Source: Gammaproteobacteria bacterium
Lineage (GTDB): Bacteria; Pseudomonadota; Gammaproteobacteria; Burkholderiales; Burkholderiaceae_E
Assembly: GCA_030425615.1 (NCBI GenBank)
Contig: JAUIAI010000209.1
Coordinates: forward strand, 1-5,806
DNA length: 5,806 nucleotides
Direction of reading: 5' to 3'
The position numbers were made by a program, and so were the translations under genes. The notes beneath the pieces were generated by a model. That model was not told the origin of the DNA, ran no database searches, and saw nothing but the letters and a program-made list of their open reading frames with translations. Shown in pieces: positions 1 through 5,204 of this stretch. Numbering within the stretch: the first letter of the stretch is position 1; each line of letters starts with the position of its first letter.

Positions 1-1
1 T

Positions 2-46
2 TCCGATGGCGTCGCGGTCACCCCGCTGACAATCGGCAACCGCTGA
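2..46 (+). CDS. 3' end of an upstream gene, function unknown (partial)
   Basis: The frame beginning at base 2 reads SDGVAVTPLTIGNR followed by TGA at 44-46, which looks like an ordinary protein C-terminus. Only 14 residues are visible. The VTPL stretch faintly recalls the C-terminal end of SurE-type nucleotidases (GYVSVTPL), but this is too short to assign. A different frame is also open from base 1 onward, so it is possible that no gene ends here. Confidence 0.35.
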   Translation, partial: SDGVAVTPLTIGNR

Positions 47-68
47 TTTTATTTTGCGTTTGGCCGCG

Positions 69-84
69 CGCAGGCTTGCCTGCG
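69..84. repeat. Perfect short inverted repeat, hairpin-forming
   Basis: CGCAGGC at 69-75 is mirrored by GCCTGCG at 78-84 with two bases between. As RNA it would fold as a 6-bp stem with a CTTG loop. It lies 22 bases after the stop at 46 and has no T-run on either side, so it is not a standard intrinsic terminator. The only far-upstream start candidate for the TerB-like gene (TTG at 76-78) sits in the middle of it, which argues against that start. Confidence 0.5.
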
Positions 85-147
85 TGGCATGGCATCGACG
101 CAAGACACTATCGCCGCACTGGCGACCTGACCCCGGTTCGCGACGCC

Positions 148-471
148 ATGAAGATCGCCTATGGTGACGTCTACGACGAGATCATGGCAGAGGCGGGCGA
201 GGATCAGCTGGTCGAGATGGCCGAGCAGGAGGCCGCAGGCGCGACCGATTATTTCCAGTTCACTTCGCTCATCAACCGCGAGTTCTCCCAGCAGCGCAAG
301 ATCGCGCTGGTCGAGGCGTTATGGCGGGTCGCCTACGCGGACGACGAAATCAGTGCGCATGAGCGCCACATGATGCGCAAGCTCGAGTCGCTGCTGCACA
401 TCCTGCCGGCCGACCACATCGCAGCGCGCGACCGGGCCCGGGCGGCAGCGGGGCGTCAGCTCCAGGGCTGA
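148..471 (+). CDS. TerB-like protein, N-terminally short
   Basis: The protein resembles the C-terminal half of small TerB/TerB-like all-helical proteins. The recognisable core is TDYFQFTSLINREFS, then the helix with LVEALWRVAYADDEIS, then HERHMMRKLESLLHILP; AYADDEIS is the usual acidic metal-binding turn (xADGxxx). TerB-like proteins are cytoplasmic, bind divalent metal and are linked to tellurite or stress responses in some systems; the role of stand-alone copies is not established. Family members are usually about 140-150 aa and carry a first helical half with its own acidic turn, which I cannot find here in any frame. The start is uncertain: ATG 148 gives 107 aa and fits where similarity begins, TTG 76 gives 131 aa but lies in a hairpin, and the frame stays open to base 1. 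None has a clear Shine-Dalgarno. The gene may be a truncated or decaying copy, or a short variant. Confidence 0.65.
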   Translation: MKIAYGDVYDEIMAEAGEDQLVEMAEQEAAGATDYFQFTSLINREFSQQRKIALVEALWRVAYADDEISAHERHMMRKLESLLHILPADHIAARDRARAAAGRQLQG

Positions 472-472
472 C
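455..472. repeat. Inverted repeat across the stop of the TerB-like gene
   Basis: GTCAGC at 455-460 and GCTGAC at 467-472 form a perfect 6-bp stem around a 6-base loop and include the TGA stop at 469-471. The following bases are G/C rich without a T-run, so an intrinsic terminator is not supported. It may be a chance hairpin in GC-rich DNA. Confidence 0.35.
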
Positions 473-526
473 CGGGTCCGTCCGACCGCACCGCGGGTTC
501 GTCGGGCGGGGAAACGCTGTCAGTGG

Positions 527-535
527 TGGCACAAT
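527..535 (+). promoter_or_regulatory. Candidate extended -10 promoter for hemL
   Basis: TGGCACAAT reads as an extended -10 element: TG, one base, then CACAAT, which matches four of six bases of TATAAT. It lies 33 bases before the hemL start, giving a plausible leader of about 25-28 bases that contains the ribosome binding site. No convincing -35 box stands at the proper distance, so the call rests on the extended -10 alone. Confidence 0.3.
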
Positions 536-556
536 CGCCCGGATCGAGCCAACAGC

Positions 557-562
557 GGGAGA
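557..562 (+). promoter_or_regulatory. Ribosome binding site of hemL
   Basis: GGGAGA lies six bases before the ATG at 569. It is a good Shine-Dalgarno match at normal spacing and fixes the hemL start. It is the only clear Shine-Dalgarno I found in the window. Confidence 0.65.
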
Positions 563-568
563 CGGTGC

Positions 569-1858
569 ATGACCCAGACCAATGCGAGCGAATTCGAGCG
601 TGCCCAGAAGGTGCTCGTCGGCGGCGTCAATTCGGCCGTGCGGGCGTTCCGGGCCGTGGGGGGCACACCCCGGTTCATCGCCCGTGCCGAAGGGCCCTAC
701 ATGTGGGACGTCGAGGGCAAGCGCTATGTGGACTACGTCGGTTCCTGGGGACCGATGATCGTCGGGCACACGCATCCCCAGGTCGTCGCCCGGGTGACGG
801 AGGCAGCCTCGCGCGGCCTTTCCTTCGGTGCGCCCAACGTGCTGGAGACGGTGCTTGCCGAACGCATCTGCGAGATCTTCCCGCACGTGGAGCAGGTGCG
901 TTTCACGAGCTCCGGCACCGAGGCGGCGATGAGCGCGCTGCGGCTTGCACGCGGTCACACGGGACGTACCAAGATCATCAAGTTCGAGGGCTGCTATCAC
1001 GGTACTGCGGACAGCCTGCTGGTCAAGGCAGGGTCGGGCGCTCTCGCGTTCGGAACGCCCAGTTCGGCCGGCGTGCCGGACGATCTGGCCAAGCACACGC
1101 TGGTGGCGCAATTCAACGACCTGGACAGCGTGCGCACGTTCTTCGATCAGCACCCGGACGAGATCGCCTGCGTGATGGTCGAGCCCATGCCGGGCAACAT
1201 GAACCTCATCCAGCCGGCGCCCGGCTTCCACGAGGGGCTGCGCGAGCTCTGCACCCGCCACGGGGCCTTGCTTATCTTCGACGAGGTCATGTCCGGCTTC
1301 CGGGTCGCGCTGGGAGGTGCCCAGGAGCGGCTCGGGGTCACGCCGGATCTCACCGCCTTCGGCAAGGTGATCGGCGGCGGCATGCCGGTCGGAGCCATCG
1401 GCGGCCCTGCTTCCGTCATGGGCGGGCTCTCGCCGCTGGGCACGGTCTACCAGGCCGGCACGTTGTCGGGCAACCCGCTGGCCATGGCGGCGGGCATCGC
1501 GACGCTGGAGCTGATTTCCGAGCCCGGATTCTTCGATGCGCTGGATACGACCAGTCAGCGCCTGGTCGCCGGCCTGCGTGAGCGGGCGGCCGCGCACGGT
1601 GTGCCGTTCTCCGCTCAGGCTGCCGGAGGCATGGCAGGCCTGTATTTCCGCGCCACGCCGCCGTCCAGTTTCGCGGAGGTGCAGCAGGCCGACACCGGGG
1701 CCTTCAAGCGCTTCTATCATGCATTGCTCGAAGACGGCGTCTACCTGCCGCCGTCGCCGGTGGAGGCGTTCTTCGTGTCGAGCGCACACGGTGACGAGCA
1801 GATCCAGGCGACGCTCGACGCGGCTGACCGGGCGTTCGCGGTCGCGCGGGAGGGTTGA
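569..1858 (+). CDS. hemL: Glutamate-1-semialdehyde 2,1-aminomutase
   Basis: This pyridoxal-phosphate enzyme converts glutamate-1-semialdehyde to 5-aminolevulinate, the last step of the C5 route to haem and other tetrapyrroles, in the cytoplasm. The protein is 429 aa, the usual length. The N-terminus has the family signature VLVGGVNSAVRAF followed by VGGTPRF. SSGTEA at 114-119 is the cofactor phosphate-binding loop, DEVMSGFR at 238-245 holds the Asp that contacts the pyridine nitrogen, and Lys266 in AFGKVIGGGMPVGA is the Schiff-base lysine (Lys265 in E. coli). GTLSGNPLAMAAG near residue 300 and the C-terminal YLPPSPVEAFFVS segment are also typical. The reading frame is intact, with a good ribosome binding site. 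The gene appears to be transcribed alone or after the TerB-like gene (97-base gap), and it converges with the minus-strand quinoprotein gene. Its presence implies tetrapyrrole synthesis from glutamyl-tRNA rather than by the Shemin route. Confidence 0.97.
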   Translation: MTQTNASEFERAQKVLVGGVNSAVRAFRAVGGTPRFIARAEGPYMWDVEGKRYVDYVGSWGPMIVGHTHPQVVARVTEAASRGLSFGAPNVLETVLAERICEIFPHVEQVRFTSSGTEAAMSALRLARGHTGRTKIIKFEGCYHGTADSLLVKAGSGALAFGTPSSAGVPDDLAKHTLVAQFNDLDSVRTFFDQHPDEIACVMVEPMPGNMNLIQPAPGFHEGLRELCTRHGALLIFDEVMSGFRVALGGAQERLGVTPDLTAFGKVIGGGMPVGAIGGPASVMGGLSPLGTVYQAGTLSGNPLAMAAGIATLELISEPGFFDALDTTSQRLVAGLRERAAAHGVPFSAQAAGGMAGLYFRATPPSSFAEVQQADTGAFKRFYHALLEDGVYLPPSPVEAFFVSSAHGDEQIQATLDAADRAFAVAREG

Positions 1859-1872
1859 GAGCGTCGATGCTC
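1859..1872. terminator. Weak hairpin between convergent genes
   Basis: The 22-base space between the two convergent stop codons contains GAGC and GCTC around GTCGAT, giving a 4-bp stem extendable by one G-T pair to a tetraloop. Its position suits a shared bidirectional terminator, but the stem is short and no T-run follows on either strand. This is a positional guess. Confidence 0.2.
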
Positions 1873-1880
1873 CTCGGGCG

Positions 1881-3755
1881 TCAGCGGGGCAGGGCGTATG
1901 CGCGCAGTGTGTCCGCGGTGGGGTAGCCGAACAGCCGGTTCCCCCCGGCCGGTATCACGACATACTGACGACCGTCGATTGCGTAGGTGATCGGCGGAGC
2001 GTTCGCGCCGCCCACGTCCGGGCCCTGCGCGTCCGGGCGCGGCCGGTGATGCCACAGGCGTTCGCCGGTATCCGAGTTCAGCGCGTTCAGTGAACCGTCC
2101 CCTTCGCCGAAGAAGACCAGACCGCCGGCCGTGGACAGCACGCCTCCGATCAGGGGCTGGTCGGTGCGGCGCTGCCAGGTGATCCGACCGTCACGCAGGG
2201 AGATGGCGGAGAGCGTGCCCCAGTGCGGCTCGTCCGCGGGGGTCAGGCTCGAATAGCGGATGGGGGCCTGGCCGTCTTCGACGGGCACCTCGTGCAGACG
2301 GAAGACCGTGGGAATGTGCAGTGCCGCGACGAAGGCGAGCTGCCTCGAGGCGTCGACGCTGATCGGCGACCAGTTGGCGCCGCCGGCGGCGCCGGGGGCC
2401 ACCCGCGTACCCTCCGGCGTGGCCCTGGCGAACAGATTCTCCTGGGGCACGAAGGCTTCGGACTTGAACAGCAGGCGCCCGTCGTCACGGGCCAGCGCGT
2501 AGAGCCAGCCGGTCTTGCCGGCCTGGATCACCGCGTCCACCGGCCCGCCGGCCGTCTCGATCGTGACCAGCACCGGCGGGCTGGCGGCATCGTATCCCCA
2601 GACATCGTGCGGGACCTGCTGGTAATACCAGCGAATCTCGCCGGTGTGCACATCCAGCGCCAGGATCGAAACGGTGTAGAGATTGTCCCCGGGCCGGTTG
2701 GTGTCGTCCATCTGGGGCGAAGGATTGCCCGTACCCACGAACACCAGACCACGCGCGGCGTCGAAGGCGCCCGCCGACCAGACGGATCCGCCCCCGTGCC
2801 GCCAGGCGTCGCGGTGGGCTGCGGCCCATTCACGTTCCTGCGCGATGTTCCGGTTCAGGGGCACGCCGTCGGGCGTGGTCGCGCGGAACCCGCCTTCCCA
2901 GCCGCCTTCCGGACCCCGTGGCCTGATCGTACTGGTTTGCCACACGAGGCGGCCGGTGGTCCGCTCGAAAGCAGAGATCTGCCCGGCACGGCCGAAACGG
3001 CCCCGCACGCCGACCACCGCACCGAGCGGCGCGTTGGCGGTCGGTGCGTCCAGGTGCAGCCCGTAGCCCACTCCCGTGATGCCGACGATCACCTTGTCTT
3101 CCGCCAGTAGGGGTGCCATGGCCGCCCCCACTCCGGTGGAGCCGCTCACCGCCAGCCCGGCCAGCGGATCGTCGACCGCCAGCATCGACGTCTCCTCCGT
3201 ACGAACATCGTGCTCCACGAGCGGTCGTTGATAGCGCAAGGTGCCGTCGGCGCGGTCCAGGGCGACCAGGCGCGCGTCCACGGTGGCCACGTAGACCGTG
3301 TCATCGTCTACCGCGACGCCCCGGTTGTTCGGGCCGCAGCACAAACGGGCTTCCCCGCGCTCGTGCTCATAGCGCCAGAGCTCCGAGCCAGACGCCGCAT
3401 CCAGCGCCACCACGTGCGAGTACGGCAGCGAAACATAGAGCACGCCGTCGCGCATGATGGGCGTGGTCTGGAAATTCCCCTTCACCCCGCTGTGGAACGT
3501 CCAGGCGGGCGCGAGGTCTCCGACGTTGCCACGATCGACGAGCGACAGGGGGGAATGGCGGTGTCCGCGGCGGTCGTGACCGTGCCACCACCATTGTTCG
3601 GCGGCTGCCGGCTCCTGCGGTTCGGTGTCCGTGCCCGCCGCCGCAGCCGTCGGCAGGGCAGGGCTGCCGCCGAGTGCGACGCAGATGAGGACGAACCGGA
3701 GACGTGGCATGAGGGCCAAGGGTCCGGTGCGAACCAGTCTGTTCGAAGGTTTCAT
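1881..3755 (-). CDS. Exported PQQ-type quinoprotein, alcohol-dehydrogenase-like beta-propeller with altered active site
   Basis: The 624-aa protein has the eight-bladed propeller fold of PQQ-dependent alcohol dehydrogenases. Repeated tryptophan-docking motifs are visible, for example ALDAASGSELW (117-127), AFERTTGRLVW (262-272), ALDVHTGEIRW (366-376) and ALNSDTGERLW (558-568). The PQQ-site vicinal disulfide Cys139-Cys140 in CCGPNNRGVAV is intact, as are a stacking-Trp candidate (Trp326), Asn344 in GTGNPSP, a Lys near 414 and GGANW at 458-462. Residues 16-40 form a hydrophobic signal peptide ending in AAAA, so the protein should be periplasmic. There is no CXXCH haem site; the only other Cys (25) is in the signal. 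Unusually, the WDY-type catalytic Asp position is Gly387 (VWGYD, 385-389), and the metal-ligand Glu appears lost near 228-230. The ATG at 3755 lies three bases after the upstream stop and lacks a Shine-Dalgarno; Met16 (3710) is an alternative start giving a tidier signal peptide. Last gene of a probable three-gene operon. Substrate and activity are unknown. Confidence 0.88.
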   Translation of the reverse strand: MKPSNRLVRTGPLALMPRLRFVLICVALGGSPALPTAAAAGTDTEPQEPAAAEQWWWHGHDRRGHRHSPLSLVDRGNVGDLAPAWTFHSGVKGNFQTTPIMRDGVLYVSLPYSHVVALDAASGSELWRYEHERGEARLCCGPNNRGVAVDDDTVYVATVDARLVALDRADGTLRYQRPLVEHDVRTEETSMLAVDDPLAGLAVSGSTGVGAAMAPLLAEDKVIVGITGVGYGLHLDAPTANAPLGAVVGVRGRFGRAGQISAFERTTGRLVWQTSTIRPRGPEGGWEGGFRATTPDGVPLNRNIAQEREWAAAHRDAWRHGGGSVWSAGAFDAARGLVFVGTGNPSPQMDDTNRPGDNLYTVSILALDVHTGEIRWYYQQVPHDVWGYDAASPPVLVTIETAGGPVDAVIQAGKTGWLYALARDDGRLLFKSEAFVPQENLFARATPEGTRVAPGAAGGANWSPISVDASRQLAFVAALHIPTVFRLHEVPVEDGQAPIRYSSLTPADEPHWGTLSAISLRDGRITWQRRTDQPLIGGVLSTAGGLVFFGEGDGSLNALNSDTGERLWHHRPRPDAQGPDVGGANAPPITYAIDGRQYVVIPAGGNRLFGYPTADTLRAYALPR

Positions 3756-3758
3756 GAT

Positions 3759-4289
3759 TCAACGATTCGTGAGGGAAGCCGTGCCGAGCGACCGCCACCC
3801 TTCGACGTCGCCGAAATCGCCCCCCCGCCCCGGCGCCACCGCGGCCAGCGTGTCGAAGCGGATCACCCGCCCTTCGTGATTCTCCGCGGCGGCGAGCGCA
3901 GCCCGTCCGGGCTCGGGGAGTTCCGCGTACACCAGACTCAGATGCGCATCGAGTCGGTAATCTTCTTCGCCCGGCGCGCGTTCACCGAGGGCGCGCGCGA
4001 GCACTCGGAGCGGGTCCGAGGGCAGGGTGATGAACACCGATCGGAATCGTGCCGGACCGTGTCCCGTGGGCCCGGCGACCAGTCGCAAGGCGGCATGCCG
4101 CGCGGCGACATCCGTCAGGGCGGCGACTGCGGACGATTCGTTCTCCACGGCCCCCACGTGGAGCGTGACATGGGGCGCGAAGCGCGGGCTCTGATGGGCG
4201 ACGGCGAGCCGGGCAACGATCGTGTCGAGCCATGCCGCGTCCTCGGCGGCGGGAAGGAGCCAGTAGCTGACGGGCAGTCTGGAACTCAT
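3759..4289 (-). CDS. 2H phosphoesterase, cyclic phosphodiesterase-like
   Basis: The 176-aa protein has the two-histidine signature of the 2H phosphoesterase superfamily: His40-x-Thr42 in PHVTLHV and His116-x-Ser118 in AHLSLVYA. The overall layout (SYWLLPA at the N-terminus, PRFAPHVTL, then FRSVFITL at 82-89 before the second motif) resembles cyclic phosphodiesterase-like proteins. Known members hydrolyse ADP-ribose 1'',2''-cyclic phosphate or nucleoside 2',3'-cyclic phosphates; related 2H families include ThpR/LigT. There is no signal peptide, so it is probably cytoplasmic. The start is the ATG at 4289 that overlaps the upstream TGA as ATGA; the longer open frame upstream runs over the nucleotidyltransferase in another frame and is not needed. 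No Shine-Dalgarno is visible, consistent with translational coupling. The stop is followed after three bases by the quinoprotein ATG. Substrate unknown; a role in recycling a cyclic phosphate made or used with the neighbouring nucleotidyltransferase is speculation. Confidence 0.85.
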   Translation of the reverse strand: MSSRLPVSYWLLPAAEDAAWLDTIVARLAVAHQSPRFAPHVTLHVGAVENESSAVAALTDVAARHAALRLVAGPTGHGPARFRSVFITLPSDPLRVLARALGERAPGEEDYRLDAHLSLVYAELPEPGRAALAAAENHEGRVIRFDTLAAVAPGRGGDFGDVEGWRSLGTASLTNR

Positions 4290-5128
4290 GTCGATGGCAC
4301 CGGGCCGAGGCCGTTCCAGACGCCCGGGAAGTCGCCAGCGCGGGCGAGGCGCTCCGGCGCGCCGACGTCGAGGAAGCGGCCCCGAGGGAAGTGCAGCCGC
4401 TCGATGCGCAGTCCGTCGGCCAGGGCCATGGCGATGACCGTGCCGACCGGCCATTCCGGTTCGTTCCCGGGCGGTGCGCGGCGGGCTTGCGCGCGCAGGG
4501 TCTCGAGCGCCTGACCCAGGTAATGAGAGAAGCGCGGCCGCCACAATGCGAACAGCCAGGCGTGGCTGTCGGGCTCCCAGACCGGCTGTGTTTCCTTGGG
4601 CTCCAGACGGCTGACGACGCCCTGGCGCTGGCCCTCCCGCAGCGGGCCGGCCACGAGGTCACAGGCGTCGGCGGCGGTGGCCGGATAGCTCGCGAGCATC
4701 ACGTCCGCCTCGCTGGCGAGAAGCGCGTCCAGGGCCTGCGCGAAGGCATCCGGCGGATCGAGCAGGATGTCAGGGAACCCGAGCAGGACCGGTGCCTCGC
4801 CGATGAACGGCAGCGCCTGTGCCACCGTGAACGGGGGGCCGTAGGGCTCGTGCATCATCAGATAGCCGATGTCCAGGCCCAACTGCCGACCGCAGCCGTA
4901 GTAGCGCGCGATGTCCCATTTTTCCGGCCGCAACACGAAGAACATCCGCTGGCAGCCTGCGCGTCGGAACTGATCCACCAGATAACGTGAGACCGGTTTC
5001 GGCCGGGCCCGGCCGTCGGCATCGAAGTATCCGATCGGCAGCAATTCCTTGCTGCACGGCAACTCGCCGAGACGGGTGGCACGGCCGGCGGCGGGGATCA
5101 GCGCGATCGGGGCTTGCGGAGTCGACAT
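4286..5128 (-). CDS. Nucleotidyltransferase family protein (sugar-phosphate NTP transferase type)
   Basis: The 280-aa protein has the N-terminal nucleotide-binding signature of RmlA/GalU-type enzymes: IPAAGRATRL at 11-20, then the conserved lysine in CSKELLPIG (Lys27). GFPDIL at 117-122 supplies the first metal-binding Asp (Asp120), and FLDVG at 252-256 supplies the second (Asp254). The family transfers a nucleotidyl group from an NTP to a sugar 1-phosphate, releasing pyrophosphate. The length is in the range of glucose-1-phosphate thymidylyltransferases (about 290 aa), but the sequence is divergent, so sugar and base cannot be assigned. No C-terminal acyltransferase repeat and no signal peptide: probably cytoplasmic. 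An in-frame TGA lies 12 bases before the ATG and the signature begins at residue 11, so the start is secure even though no Shine-Dalgarno is visible. First gene of the probable operon with the 2H phosphoesterase (ATGA overlap) and quinoprotein. No glycosyltransferase or sugar-modifying genes are in view. Confidence 0.88.
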   Translation of the reverse strand: MSTPQAPIALIPAAGRATRLGELPCSKELLPIGYFDADGRARPKPVSRYLVDQFRRAGCQRMFFVLRPEKWDIARYYGCGRQLGLDIGYLMMHEPYGPPFTVAQALPFIGEAPVLLGFPDILLDPPDAFAQALDALLASEADVMLASYPATAADACDLVAGPLREGQRQGVVSRLEPKETQPVWEPDSHAWLFALWRPRFSHYLGQALETLRAQARRAPPGNEPEWPVGTVIAMALADGLRIERLHFPRGRFLDVGAPERLARAGDFPGVWNGLGPVPST

Positions 5129-5141
5129 CTTGGGACATCAC

Positions 5142-5169
5142 ACTATCGTGGGCGCATCTCAGTCTGCCA
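5142..5169 (-). promoter_or_regulatory. Weak candidate sigma-70 promoter for the minus-strand operon
   Basis: On the minus strand TGGCAG (5169-5164) and GATAGT (5147-5142) are separated by 16 bases and match TTGACA and TATAAT at three and four of six positions. Transcription would then start only a few bases before the nucleotidyltransferase ATG at 5128, giving a very short leader, which fits the lack of a Shine-Dalgarno. The match is weak, and the genes could instead be read through from the hydrolase upstream. Confidence 0.25.
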
Positions 5170-5180
5170 CAGCCGGGGGG

Positions 5181-5202
5181 CGTCGCCGCTGCGGCCGCGA
5201 CG
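5181..5202. repeat. GC-rich inverted repeat between hydrolase and nucleotidyltransferase
   Basis: CGTCGC (5181-5186) and GCGACG (5197-5202) form a 6-bp stem with a 10-base loop, and the palindrome GCGGCCGC (5191-5198) overlaps it. It lies directly after the hydrolase stop on the minus strand. A C-run, not a T-run, follows in that direction, so it is at best a weak or factor-assisted terminator. Confidence 0.3.
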
Positions 5203-5204
5203 GA

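Noticed and set aside
2..46. Calling the left-edge gene tail surE from its VTPL stretch
   Set aside because: Only 14 residues are visible and the flanking residues do not match the SurE consensus well enough.
47..60. T-rich run TTTTATTTT as a terminator tail or promoter
   Set aside because: No stem directly precedes it on the plus strand, and on the minus strand it leads to no gene.
350..1789. Long minus-strand open frame (479 codons) opposite hemL
   Set aside because: It lies fully antisense to an unmistakable hemL, is very rich in Arg, His and Gly, and shows no family motif. It is a typical GC-driven shadow frame.
2589..2603. Reading the quinoprotein as a lanthanide-dependent (XoxF-type) dehydrogenase because of Asp389
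   Set aside because: The extra Asp matters only together with the catalytic Asp and the metal-ligand Glu, both of which appear absent, so the XoxF label is not supported.
2223..3110. Plus-strand open frame (295 codons) opposite the quinoprotein
   Set aside because: Antisense to conserved propeller blades and the GTGNPSP region; low-complexity composition and no motif.
3210..4514. Long plus-strand open frame (434 codons) opposite the quinoprotein, 2H and nucleotidyltransferase genes
   Set aside because: It crosses three genes with strong motif support on the other strand, and its Arg/Gly-rich translation has no recognisable domain.
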